A stretch of 18,473 nucleotides of DNA from Clostridiales bacterium (GTDB lineage: Bacteria; Bacillota; Clostridia; Oscillospirales; Oscillospiraceae): positions 1-18,473 of the forward strand of contig JAJQAS010000297.1 in the NCBI GenBank assembly GCA_021203685.1, written 5' to 3'. The position numbers and the translations under genes are program-made. Of the stretch, positions 6,034 through 13,193 are shown piece after piece (the stretch's first letter is position 1; each line of letters begins with the position of its first letter). The notes under the pieces were generated by a model. The model was not told the origin of the DNA. It saw only the letters and a program-made list of their open reading frames with translations, and did no database searches.

Positions 6034-6654
6034 TCAGCGTCCCCCGCACAGGCAGTTGAGGCACATCAGGGCGGTGCAGCAGTCCATCATGTCCATGCCC
6101 ATGCCCGCGCCTGTGTTGCGGTACATGGGGCCTGCGTTCTGCATCATGTTCAGGGCCTGGCGATACTCGCCGTTGTTGGGGTCCATGGAGACCGCCTGCT
6201 GGTAGTCGGCCCGGGCCTCGTCCAGCCAGCCCCGCCGGTAGGCAATGCTGCCCTGGCAGAAGTACCACTCGGCAGTCTGGGGCTTCTGGTTCAGCATTTG
6301 GGCGGCCCGGTCCAGGTCGTTGGCGTTGATGGCGGTGCGCACGTCGTTGTAGAGGGCGCCGCCGCTGTAGCCGTAGTTCTGCTGGTAGCCCTGTTGATAG
6401 CTCTGTTGGTAGCTCTGCTGGTACCCCTGACTGCTGCTGCTGCCGCTGCCCGGCTGGTAGGTCCCGGCCCGCATTTTGGTGATCTGGTCGTAAGCCTCGT
6501 TGATCTCCTTCATCTTTTCCTCGGCCAGGTCTGCCAGAGGGTTGTTCTGGTAGTTGTCCGGGTGGTACTTCCGGGCCAGCTGGCGGTATGCCTGCTTGAC
6601 CTCGCTGTCGGTGGCGGTGGGTTCGATACCCAGTACGCTGTAAGGATCGTTCAT
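6034..6654 (-). CDS. J-domain protein with Q/Y-rich linker, TPR-like region and Cys-rich tail
   Basis: A 206-residue DnaJ-type co-chaperone. The J-domain spans residues 1-62, with the HPD motif at 31-33, which in this family stimulates Hsp70 ATPase. A low-complexity linker (67-99) contains repeated SYQQ/GYQQ units and glycine/serine runs. Residues 100-172 look like two TPR repeats (DLDRAAQMLNQKP; GWLDEARADYQQAVSMDP). The tail (191-206) has five cysteines (CC, MC, LNCLC). DnaJ's G/F region, zinc finger and C-terminal domain are absent, so it is not the general chaperone DnaJ. The ATG overlaps the DUF5685 stop as ATGA, showing tight coupling. A longer open frame runs upstream to 7188, but it is antisense-like shadow sequence inside DUF5685. 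Client unknown; the operon suggests a role at the membrane or with DUF5685. Confidence 0.9.
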   Translation of the reverse strand: MNDPYSVLGIEPTATDSEVKQAYRQLARKYHPDNYQNNPLADLAEEKMKEINEAYDQITKMRAGTYQPGSGSSSSQGYQQSYQQSYQQGYQQNYGYSGGALYNDVRTAINANDLDRAAQMLNQKPQTAEWYFCQGSIAYRRGWLDEARADYQQAVSMDPNNGEYRQALNMMQNAGPMYRNTGAGMGMDMMDCCTALMCLNCLCGGR

Positions 6655-7535
6655 CTCTTTTGTCTCTCCCGTAGTAATCGTTTTTGTTGCTTCCACTTGC
6701 CGCCGAGGACAAGCCTTTGCACCAGGGGCAGTCCGCCCCATAAAATATTTTCCAGAATGGGGGTGTTGTCCGTTTCCTCCAGCAGGGGGAGGGCGGTCAG
6801 CGCCAGGTTGACCGAGTGGGTCAGCGTGACCCGCAGCTGCTGGCCCTCCGGCCCGTCCGGGTCCGGGACCTGCTCCAGCCCATAGCGGAGCAGGATGGGG
6901 TTGTAGCTGCCCTGGGCCAGATCTTCCTCCAGGTCGTCCCAGGCGTCGGTCAGGTAGATCCACCGCCCCACGTGGTAGAGCAGCTGCTCTGCGGCCCGGT
7001 CCCGGCCCGCGTCGCCGGTGGGCGGCACCGCCCCGGCCAGGATTTTGGCGAAGGCATCCGCCGGGCGGTCCAGCGAGGGACAGCGTTCCGCCTCCAGCCG
7101 GTGCAGATGCTCCAGCTGAGCGGAAACCAGCCGGTCGAAGTCCGGCCTGCGGCCTCTGGCCCGCCGGTAGGCCCGGCGGAACACCCATGAGAGCAGCCTT
7201 GCACCCAGCCCCTTGAAAAACGGCTCATCCTGTATTTTGTCCTGTATCTGCCACCAGACCAAAATCATGCACTCGTCGGCCGCCAGCTCCAGCGCGGCGC
7301 TGGTGGCGCAGCAACTTCGCCCCCGGCAGGGGGCCACCGGGCAGCGGCAGCGGTGCTGGTCGCCGCCCGCCCCCAGCAGCAGAGCCAGGAAGGTGAAGTC
7401 GTAGCTCAGCAGCAGCCGGGACAGCTGGCCGCACTGTTTACCCATGGTGTGGCACAGGCCGCAGTAGACCGCCCGGTACCGCTCCCAGTCCTTTACCTTT
7501 AATTCTTCCCGGAGGGGCAGCACATAACCGAACAT
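6651..7535 (-). CDS. DUF5685 family protein
   Basis: A 294-residue protein that I recognise as DUF5685, a family of unknown function often next to a J-domain gene in Clostridia. It opens with the family start MFGYVLPLREELKV and has a cysteine-rich first part: C25, C28, C35 (YCGLCHTMGKQC) and C63, C65, C70, C75, C76, suggestive of a metal site. Two Asp-rich stretches lie about 100 residues apart: IQDKIQDE (97-104) and LTDAWDDLEED (195-205) followed by GSYNP. No signal peptide is seen. Its ATG shares one base with the cdaR stop (TGATG) and its own stop overlaps the J-protein start (ATGA), so the three genes are translated together. The function is unknown; the Asp motifs are discussed among the findings. 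Confidence 0.88.
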   Translation of the reverse strand: MFGYVLPLREELKVKDWERYRAVYCGLCHTMGKQCGQLSRLLLSYDFTFLALLLGAGGDQHRCRCPVAPCRGRSCCATSAALELAADECMILVWWQIQDKIQDEPFFKGLGARLLSWVFRRAYRRARGRRPDFDRLVSAQLEHLHRLEAERCPSLDRPADAFAKILAGAVPPTGDAGRDRAAEQLLYHVGRWIYLTDAWDDLEEDLAQGSYNPILLRYGLEQVPDPDGPEGQQLRVTLTHSVNLALTALPLLEETDNTPILENILWGGLPLVQRLVLGGKWKQQKRLLRERQKR

Positions 7536-8779
7536 CAGCCCAGCTCCACCGTCACCTCGTAGTCGCCCACCGCGCCTACGTCGGACATGCCCGCCACCTT
7601 CACCGTGGCGGGGAGAGTGACAGTCCCCGTCACCTCGGCGGACACGTCGCTCATGTCCACCTCAACGGTCACGTCGTCCTCCACCAGCAGGGACATGGTA
7701 TCCTTGTCCCCCCGGATACGGACCTCCAGGCTCTCGGTCACCAGAGTGGCGGTGACGTCCTCCGCCTGGTTGACCAGCTGGATGTTGCTGGTGGTCACCT
7801 TGGTGGTGGTCAGGCCGCTGTCAATGGTCAGCGTCACCGTGGCCACGGTGGTACCGCTGACGTTGGTGATGCCGTCCGGCAGGTCGATGGAAAAGCTCTG
7901 CCGCTCCGATGTGACCACCTGGGACAGGTCGATGGTGCCAACGCTGAAGGTGTCCAGCCCCTCCAGATCCTCCTGGGTGCCGGAGACGGTCAGGGTCTCC
8001 GGGGAGATGGTGTAGGTCACGTCGTCCTCGGTGGCGCCGCCGCCCTCCACGATGGTCACGGCCAGAGAAATTTCCTTCACCAGGGACACCGGGAAGGTGG
8101 CCTCCACGGTGGACTGGCTCAGGGTCAGTCCCTCCTGGTCTACCTCGTTGCCGTCGGCGTCCACCAGCGTCAGGGCCAGGGTGCCGGTCCAGGTCTCGGA
8201 GAGGTCCTGTTCCGACAGAGTGGCGACCGCGTGGTCCACCTGCTCCACCTGAGAGGCCTCCCCGGTGACGGTGATCTCCGTCACGTCAAAGGAGAAAGCA
8301 TTGGTGTCGTATAAATAGCCCTCCGCCACCGAGCCGGTGAAGCCGCCCACCACGCTGACGGTCTTGTTGCCCATCTTCACCACCGTCACCTCGATGGAGG
8401 AGACGCTGCGGGAGCGAATCTTCACACTGGACATATTGATGGTGTTGGGATAAGAGACGGTATAGCTCAGGGACTGGGTCCCGGCCTCGAATACCTGGGT
8501 GGTCAGGTCCACGGTGATGGTGATGTTGGTGCGCTTGAGCTGGGAGACCACCGCGCGGGTGCCCACCAGCGTCAGGGTGACGGTGGCGTCGTCGCCGTCG
8601 GTGAGCATCAGCCCCTCCTCCTCCAGGGCCTCCTCCCCCACGAAGGTGACGGGGATGTTGCGGATGGTCACTCTGGTGTCGGGTTCCACCGTCACGTCCA
8701 CATAGAGCCAGCAGAGCACCGCGCAGACGATGGCCAGCAGGACGTATAAGAGGTTGATGTGCCTGAGTTTATTCAGCAT
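7535..8779 (-). CDS. cdaR: CdaR (YbbR-domain) regulator of the diadenylate cyclase
   Basis: A 414-residue membrane-anchored protein. One transmembrane helix near the N-terminus (about residues 8-27) is followed by an extracellular region rich in Val, Thr and Ser that reads as four consecutive YbbR-type repeats (for example TVEPDTRVTIRNIPVTF at 31-47). In Firmicutes CdaR binds CdaA and tunes c-di-AMP synthesis (family knowledge). The ATG has GGAGG 9 bases upstream and overlaps the end of cdaA by 11 bases. In many relatives glmM follows; here DUF5685 follows instead. Repeat boundaries are approximate. Confidence 0.93.
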   Translation of the reverse strand: MLNKLRHINLLYVLLAIVCAVLCWLYVDVTVEPDTRVTIRNIPVTFVGEEALEEEGLMLTDGDDATVTLTLVGTRAVVSQLKRTNITITVDLTTQVFEAGTQSLSYTVSYPNTINMSSVKIRSRSVSSIEVTVVKMGNKTVSVVGGFTGSVAEGYLYDTNAFSFDVTEITVTGEASQVEQVDHAVATLSEQDLSETWTGTLALTLVDADGNEVDQEGLTLSQSTVEATFPVSLVKEISLAVTIVEGGGATEDDVTYTISPETLTVSGTQEDLEGLDTFSVGTIDLSQVVTSERQSFSIDLPDGITNVSGTTVATVTLTIDSGLTTTKVTTSNIQLVNQAEDVTATLVTESLEVRIRGDKDTMSLLVEDDVTVEVDMSDVSAEVTGTVTLPATVKVAGMSDVGAVGDYEVTVELG

Positions 8780-9692
8780 GGTCGGAGTCCTCCTTCCTGT
8801 GCCGCACCAGGTCGATCAGGCGCAGGGAGTTCAGGCTGTGGAGCAGACTCTTCCAGTTCAGGGAGCTTTCCTCCTCCTCCAGCGCCTGGGGCAGCAGCTC
8901 GTGGCGCAGCAGCCGCCGCAGAGTCTCCGGAGCCAGGTGGCGCTTGAGGGAGCCGCCCACGGCCACGGAGATGGAGCCTGTCTCCTCGGAGACGATGGCC
9001 ACCACCGCGTCGGTGTGTTCGGTGACGCCGATGCCCGCCCGGTGGCGGGTGCCCAGCTCCCGGCTGATGTTGGTGTTGCTGGACAGGGGCAGCACGCAGC
9101 CGCCCCCGACGATGCGCCCGCCGCGGATGATGACCGCGCCGTCGTGGAGGGGTGCTTTGGGCCAGAAGATGTTTTTCAGCAGTTCGGAATTGACCTCCGC
9201 GTCCAGGGCGGTGCCGCTCTTGATGCAGTCGTCCAGAATGCTGTTCCGCTCAAAGACGGTCAGCGCGCCCACCTTGTTTTTGGACATGGTGGTATAGGCG
9301 TCCACCAGCTCGTTGATGGCCGCCTCGGTCTCGTCGGCGTGGTCCAGGAGGATGTCGCTCCGGCTGAACATGGTGGAAAGGCCCCGTGTGCCCATCTGCT
9401 CCAGAAAGTGGCGGATCTCCGGTTGGAACACCACCACCAGCGCGAGGAAGCCCAGCTCCAGGGCGTTGCTCAGCAGGAAGCTGATCACATGGAGGTTCAG
9501 CAGGCTGGACACCCACATGATGCCCACCAAAAAGGCGATGCCCTTGAGCACCTGCCCGGTGTTGGAGTTGCGGGCCAGCAGGAGCAAGCGATAGATCACG
9601 TAGGCCAGGATGCCGATGTCGATGAGGTCTGTGATTTGGATGGTCTTGATGTAGCCCAGGCACTGCTGGGTCACGCTGAGGATCGCTGTCAT
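8769..9692 (-). CDS. cdaA: Membrane diadenylate cyclase CdaA (DacA)
   Basis: Makes the second messenger c-di-AMP from two ATP. Counting from the chosen start (307 residues), three membrane helices lie at about 21-40, 48-66 and 70-90, followed by a short coiled segment (118-137) and the DAC domain. The catalytic signature DGA is at 184-186 (PLHDGAVII) and RHR at 216-218 (ELGTRHRAGIG). The ATG at 9692 was chosen because the N-terminus then fits CdaA and a purine-rich GAGAGGGATGG lies upstream. An in-frame ATG at 9719 would add nine charged residues and has only a distant GAGG; it cannot be excluded. A promoter with an overlapping dyad is at 9735-9786. Paired with cdaR as in other Firmicutes. 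Confidence 0.95.
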   Translation of the reverse strand: MTAILSVTQQCLGYIKTIQITDLIDIGILAYVIYRLLLLARNSNTGQVLKGIAFLVGIMWVSSLLNLHVISFLLSNALELGFLALVVVFQPEIRHFLEQMGTRGLSTMFSRSDILLDHADETEAAINELVDAYTTMSKNKVGALTVFERNSILDDCIKSGTALDAEVNSELLKNIFWPKAPLHDGAVIIRGGRIVGGGCVLPLSSNTNISRELGTRHRAGIGVTEHTDAVVAIVSEETGSISVAVGGSLKRHLAPETLRRLLRHELLPQALEEEESSLNWKSLLHSLNSLRLIDLVRHRKEDSDHAE

Positions 9693-9734
9693 ACGTTTAC
9701 CATCCCTCTCTGGAAACATTCTGCGATTTTGCCT

Positions 9735-9775
9735 CGGTTCTTCATCTATACAGAATCAGTATAGACGAAGAACCG
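9735..9775. promoter_or_regulatory. Dyad over the cdaA promoter (candidate operator)
   Basis: Arms CGGTTCTTCATCTATAC (9735-9751) and GTATAGACGAAGAACCG (9759-9775) are inverted copies with one mismatch around a 7-base centre. On the minus strand the first arm covers the promoter spacer and the -10 box, and the centre and second arm cover the likely start of transcription. There is no T-tract on either side, which speaks against a terminator. A repressor site is the simplest reading; the protein is unknown. Confidence 0.65.
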
Positions 9776-9786
9776 GCAAATGGCAA
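9758..9786 (-). promoter_or_regulatory. SigA-type promoter of the cdaA operon
   Basis: The -35 box is TTGCCA (9781-9786), the spacer is 17 bases, and the -10 box is TATACT (9758-9763); each differs from consensus by one base. Transcription should begin near 9751, leaving a leader of about 60 bases. It would drive cdaA, cdaR, DUF5685, the J-protein and the membrane protein. Confidence 0.75.
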
Positions 9787-9820
9787 GGGAATATCCTTGA
9801 ATTTTCTGTGACAGGCCCCT

Positions 9821-10954
9821 TTAATGGGCGTCTCCGGTCACTTCCGCCAGCGCCTCCGCCAGGCGGCGCACCTCCCACCCCCGGTTGAAGGCGGAAAAGC
9901 TGACCCGCACCGTGCCGGCAGCCAGGGTGCCGCCGCTCTCGTGGGCCAGAGGGGCGCAGTGGTACCCCGCCCGGACGCAAATCCCCCGGCGGCCCAGGGC
10001 GTCCGCCAGTTCCTCCACGTCGTGGGTCTTGGAGACCAGGGACAGCACCCCGCTTTGCAGCTCTGGGCGGGGGGACTCGATGGGGTAAAGGTCGGGGATC
10101 TCCCGCAGCGCCCGAACCAGCTGCCGCCGCAGGGCCTGCTCCCGCGCCCCGATGCGCTCCACTCCCACCGATCGTACAAACTCCATTCCGGCGGTCAGCC
10201 CCGCCGCTCCAGGGACGTTGTGGGTGCCCGCTTCCAGCCTGTCGGGCAGGAAGTCCGGCATCTCCTGGAGTTTGGAATTGCTGCCCGTCCCCCCGGTCAG
10301 GAGGGGCAGCGGCTCCGCCCCCGGGGCACAGAGCAGCAGTCCCGTCCCCTGGGGGCCGTAAAGCCCCTTGTGGCCGGGCATGGCGAGGTAGGCCGCCCCC
10401 AGCGCCCCCATATCCAGAGACGCCGTCCCGGCGGACTGGGCCGCGTCCACCACCAGCGGCACGCCGTATTTTTTACACAGCCCGGCGATCTCCTCCAGCG
10501 GGAGGATGTAGCCGAACACGTTGGACACATGGCAGCACACCGCGAAATCCGCCCCCGGCAGCAGCCGTTCAAACGCCTCCGCCAGCTCCTCCGGGTGGAA
10601 CAGGCGGCCCCGGGCCACGTCCACCTGCACCTCCGGCAGGCTGGACAGGGTGCGGGTGACGGCGTTGTGCTCGTAGCCGGAGATCACCGCCCGCCCGCCG
10701 TCTCTCGCCAGAGAGCGGATGGCGATGTTGAGGCCGTGGGTGGCGCTGGTGGTGAGCACCACCTGCTCCGGCCCCGCCGCCCCAAAGAGCTTCGCCGCCG
10801 TCTCCCGGCAGCGGAACACCACCTCTGCCGCCTGCGCCGCGGCGGGGTAACCGCCCCGTCCGGGGCTGGCCAGCGTCCCCATGGCCCTGGCCACCGCCCT
10901 GGCCACCGCCGGGGGCTTTTGCAGGGTGGTGGCGGCGCTGTCCAGAAAAATCAC
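9821..10954 (-). CDS. Cysteine desulfurase-like enzyme (class V aminotransferase, EF2568 type)
   Basis: A 377-residue PLP enzyme of the NifS/SufS fold that likely removes sulfur (or selenium) from cysteine (or selenocysteine). The PLP lysine is K196 in MPGHKGLYGPQG; D170 and Q173 (VVDAAQ) and H96 (YEHNAV) match cofactor-binding positions. The likely catalytic cysteine is C333 in RAGYHCAPLAHE. It starts IFLDSAATT, lacking the longer N-terminus of SufS, as in the EF2568-type clade. The start is GTG at 10954, with GGGAGG about 8 bases upstream; GTGA overlaps the DUF3343 stop. An open frame continues upstream to 11083, but only as shadow of DUF3343. No SufU/IscU scaffold gene is adjacent. Whether it serves tRNA thiolation, Fe-S or selenium pathways is not shown by the sequence. 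Confidence 0.9.
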   Translation of the reverse strand: MIFLDSAATTLQKPPAVARAVARAMGTLASPGRGGYPAAAQAAEVVFRCRETAAKLFGAAGPEQVVLTTSATHGLNIAIRSLARDGGRAVISGYEHNAVTRTLSSLPEVQVDVARGRLFHPEELAEAFERLLPGADFAVCCHVSNVFGYILPLEEIAGLCKKYGVPLVVDAAQSAGTASLDMGALGAAYLAMPGHKGLYGPQGTGLLLCAPGAEPLPLLTGGTGSNSKLQEMPDFLPDRLEAGTHNVPGAAGLTAGMEFVRSVGVERIGAREQALRRQLVRALREIPDLYPIESPRPELQSGVLSLVSKTHDVEELADALGRRGICVRAGYHCAPLAHESGGTLAAGTVRVSFSAFNRGWEVRRLAEALAEVTGDAH

Positions 10955-11205
10955 AGGGCCACCTCCCGGTAACTGCCGTCGCCCCCGGTGATAAAGACCC
11001 GGGTGGGGGTCAGGCCCGCCCGCTTGAGGACGGTCAGCGCCGCAGTCAGGCTGCGCTGGGCGATTTTGACACAGTGGCTGCACCCGGAGTCGGAGAGCTG
11101 CTGGGGGGAGCGGAGGATGTGCGCCCCAATGCCGGAGCGCTCCAGCGCCGCCTCCGTCCGCTGGGCGTAGGTCAGGCTCTTACAGACGATCAGATAATAA
11201 ATCAA
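10951..11205 (-). CDS. DUF3343 small protein (putative S/Se carrier-like)
   Basis: An 84-residue protein matching the DUF3343 family (described in Pfam as putative Se/S carrier-like). It starts IYYLIVCKSLTYAQRTEAALERSG, here as YYLIVCKS (3-10), followed by an alpha/beta pattern. Cysteines at C8 and a C-S-H-C pair at 42-45 (SGCSHCVKI) sit where relatives, as I recall them, usually have one conserved cysteine. The TTG start at 11205 was chosen because AAAGGAGAT lies 6 bases upstream; a TTG at 11223 has no ribosome binding site. Its stop overlaps the desulfurase start by 4 bases, so the two are probably made together and may act as sulfur donor and acceptor. A TATAGT sequence at 11237-11242 could be a -10 box, but no good -35 box accompanies it. 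Confidence 0.85.
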   Translation of the reverse strand: MIYYLIVCKSLTYAQRTEAALERSGIGAHILRSPQQLSDSGCSHCVKIAQRSLTAALTVLKRAGLTPTRVFITGGDGSYREVAL

Positions 11206-11283
11206 AACACCATCTCCTTTCAAAGCCCTTACCCTTACTATATGCGTCGGAGGAATTGTTGTGTGCTGTCGAAAGGAGGGGGT

Positions 11284-11320
11284 GAAAAAGGCTCCGGGGG
11301 AGTGGTTCTCCCTCGAAGCC
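11284..11320 (-). terminator. Intrinsic terminator after ispF
   Basis: On the minus strand a 13-position stem (GGCTTCGAGGGAG with CTCCCCCGGAGCC, one mismatch and one G-T pair, 5-base loop) is followed by TTTTTC. It begins 8 bases after the ispF stop and separates the carD-ispD-ispF operon from the DUF3343-desulfurase pair. Confidence 0.85.
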
Positions 11321-11328
11321 TTGTCGCG

Positions 11329-11817
11329 TCAAATTTTTTCGATGAGTGCCACGGCCTGGGCCGCCATGCCGGAGGAGTCCCCGGTGAAGCCCAGCTTTTC
11401 CTCGGTAGTGGCCTTGACGTTGACCCGGTCCGGCGAAATGCCCATGTGGGCGGCCAGATTCTCCCGCATCTGGGGGATGTAGGGAGCCAGCTTGGGCTTT
11501 TGGGCGATGACGGTGGCGTCCACGTTCACCGGCTCGCAGCCCGCCTCCCGCAGCAGCTCCATCGTCCGGTCCAGCAGAATCAGGCTGTCGATGCCCTCCA
11601 GGGCGGGGTCGCTGTCGGGGAAGGCTTTGCCGATGTCCCCCAGCCCTGCCGCGCCCAGCAGGGCGTCCATGACGGCATGGGTCAGCACGTCCGCGTCGGA
11701 GTGGCCCAGCAGGCCCATCACCCAGGGGATGTCCACGCCCCCCAAAATCAGCTTCCGCCCGGACACAAGGCGGTGTACGTCGTAGCCCTGCCCGATTCTC
11801 AAACCTGTGCCTGACAT
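11329..11817 (-). CDS. ispF: 2-C-methyl-D-erythritol 2,4-cyclodiphosphate synthase
   Basis: A 162-residue trimeric zinc enzyme of the MEP isoprenoid pathway. It cyclises CDP-methylerythritol 2-phosphate, releasing CMP. The metal ligands are visible as D13 and H15 (GYDVHRL) and H47 (ADVLTHAVMDALLGA). The conserved GDIGKAFPD (60-68) and the C-terminal KATTEEKLGFTG (135-146) are intact. Length is normal. It overlaps ispD by 19 bases and is read in another frame, so translation is probably coupled. The enzymes for the steps before and after in this window are IspD and, later in the pathway, IspH. Confidence 0.97.
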   Translation of the reverse strand: MSGTGLRIGQGYDVHRLVSGRKLILGGVDIPWVMGLLGHSDADVLTHAVMDALLGAAGLGDIGKAFPDSDPALEGIDSLILLDRTMELLREAGCEPVNVDATVIAQKPKLAPYIPQMRENLAAHMGISPDRVNVKATTEEKLGFTGDSSGMAAQAVALIEKI

Positions 11818-12533
11818 TGCAAAATCGCCTCCCCCATCGCCAGGTCGATTGGCGTGGTGATTTTCAGGTTCTCATAGGAGCCTGTTGTCAATGTAACAGT
11901 CATGCCCAGGGCCTCCGCAGCCGAGCAGTCGTCGGTCAGGGGGATGCCCTGCTTCCGGCAGCGCTGGAGCGCCCCGGCGATGAAATCCGCCTGGAACACC
12001 TGAGGGGTCTGCACGGCGAAGAGGGTGCTGCGGTCCACCGTCCGCTGAATTTTGCCGTCCGCGGCCTGCTTGATGGTGTCCTTCACCGGGACGGCGGGGG
12101 CGGCAGCGCCGGTTTTGGCGGCGGTCTCCAGCACCTCCCGCAAAATCTCCTGGGAGACGAAGGGCCTGGCCCCGTCGTGGATGGCGGCCAGCTCCGCCTG
12201 GCGGGAAATCTCCCGCAGGCCCAGGCTCACCGACTCCGCCCGGTCGCGCCCGCCCCTTACCACCTTCGTCATCTTGTCGATGGCGTATTGGGCGCACAGG
12301 TTGCTGATGGGGACAATTAAGTCCTCCCGGGTGACGACAACAATTTCATCGATGAGCGGGCAGTTTTGCAGCGCCAGCAGCGTCCGGGCCAGGACGGGCA
12401 TCCCGCCCAAATCCGCCAGCACCTTGTCGATGCCCTGCATCCGGCTGGCGCTGCCCGCCGCCGGGACCACCGCCGCGCAGTAGGGGTGGTCATCCTGCCC
12501 CCGGTGAAACAGTTTTGAAAACAAACCGGCCAT
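11799..12533 (-). CDS. ispD: 2-C-methyl-D-erythritol 4-phosphate cytidylyltransferase
   Basis: Transfers CMP from CTP to methylerythritol 4-phosphate in the MEP pathway. With the chosen start it has 244 residues. The nucleotide-binding signature VVPAAGSASRM is at 22-32 and K37 follows in GIDKVL. The family motif IHDGARPFV is at 118-126, and VPVKDTIK lies near the middle. The first 16 residues (LFSKLFHRGQDDHPY) form an extra N-terminal extension before the Rossmann core, which is slightly unusual. The ATG at 12533 was chosen because AGGAG lies 7 bases upstream; an ATG at 12548 overlaps that site and would add five residues. It lies between carD and ispF, a common clostridial order. Confidence 0.95.
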   Translation of the reverse strand: MAGLFSKLFHRGQDDHPYCAAVVPAAGSASRMQGIDKVLADLGGMPVLARTLLALQNCPLIDEIVVVTREDLIVPISNLCAQYAIDKMTKVVRGGRDRAESVSLGLREISRQAELAAIHDGARPFVSQEILREVLETAAKTGAAAPAVPVKDTIKQAADGKIQRTVDRSTLFAVQTPQVFQADFIAGALQRCRKQGIPLTDDCSAAEALGMTVTLTTGSYENLKITTPIDLAMGEAILQCQAQV

Positions 12534-12636
12534 TGCCATTCTCCTCATAAACCCGTTTTGCGGGGGTGTGCCGTGAAAATGAATCAGAGCATCCTCAGGA
12601 TGTCCCTTTTAGAATCGAACACGGATGAAACCCGGT

Positions 12637-12670
12637 CATTGCAAATTGCACATTGCACATTGCAAATTTA
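12637..12670. repeat. Period-7 array F, carD-ispD gap
   Basis: Four units CATTGCA, AATTGCA, CATTGCA, CATTGCA and a partial AATTTA lie directly after the carD stop codon. The unit differs from the TTAGCTN arrays but the 7-base period is the same. The remaining gap (12549-12636) shows a short CATCC/GGATG inverted repeat and nothing else I recognise. Confidence 0.7.
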
Positions 12671-13147
12671 TTACGACACCGCCCGGAAAATGCGCTCCTC
12701 CACCGACTCGAAGCTGACGTGCTGGCAGAGCACCACCTCGGAGATCAGAATCTGCTTGGCGGAGTGGAGCATCTTCCGCTCCCCGGTGGAGAGCGCCTTC
12801 ACCTGGTCCCGCAGCAGCAGCCCCTTGATGACCGAGGCCACCTGCATCATGTTGCCGCTCTTGAGTTTTTCCATGTTTTCCCGGTAGCGGCGGTTCCAGT
12901 TGCCGTCCATGTCTACCGACAGGAAGGGGATGGAGGACAAAACCTCCTCCGCCCGCTCCGCTGTGGCAATGGGCCGCACGCCGATTTGCTCACTGGTGTC
13001 AACGGGAATCATCACCTTCATGTTACCCACAGGCAGCTTGAGGCTGTAGTACTGTCGTACCGTGCCGTCAACCGTCCGTTCTACAATGTCATCTACTACG
13101 CCAGCGCCGTGCATGGGATGCACGATCTGGTCACCAATTTGAAACAT
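12671..13147 (-). CDS. carD: CarD-like RNA polymerase-binding transcription factor
   Basis: A 158-residue member of the CarD/CdnL/TRCF-RID family, which binds the RNA polymerase beta subunit and stabilises open promoter complexes (known in mycobacteria and myxobacteria). The RID-type N-terminal domain (1-60) shows FQIGDQIVHPMHGAGVV and later YYSLKLP and MKVMIPVD, split here as IGDQIVHP (4-11), YYSLKLP (33-39) and VMIPVD (45-50). The rest is helical with NWNRRYRENMEKL, as in the family's DNA-contacting domain. The ATG at 13147 has GGAGG 8 bases upstream; an upstream TTG lies on that site. A strong promoter is at 13194-13222. It leads the carD-ispD-ispF operon. Confidence 0.93.
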   Translation of the reverse strand: MFQIGDQIVHPMHGAGVVDDIVERTVDGTVRQYYSLKLPVGNMKVMIPVDTSEQIGVRPIATAERAEEVLSSIPFLSVDMDGNWNRRYRENMEKLKSGNMMQVASVIKGLLLRDQVKALSTGERKMLHSAKQILISEVVLCQHVSFESVEERIFRAVS

Positions 13148-13193
13148 GAGACCCACCTCCAAAAAAGTTTAAACTTTCGCCTGATTATAGTAC

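Noticed and set aside
6655..7188. Upstream extension of the J-protein frame
   Set aside because: It is the shadow of DUF5685. The J-domain starts exactly at the ATG at 6654 with the usual M-N-D-P-Y-S-V-L-G pattern.
9735..9775. Rho-independent terminator after the cysteine desulfurase gene
   Set aside because: The stem is long, but no T-tract follows on either strand, and it overlaps a good promoter. It is kept as a candidate operator.
12590..12636. tRNA-like T-loop (GTTCGATTC on the minus strand) in the carD-ispD gap
   Set aside because: No acceptor, D-arm or anticodon stem can be placed around it, so no tRNA or remnant can be supported.
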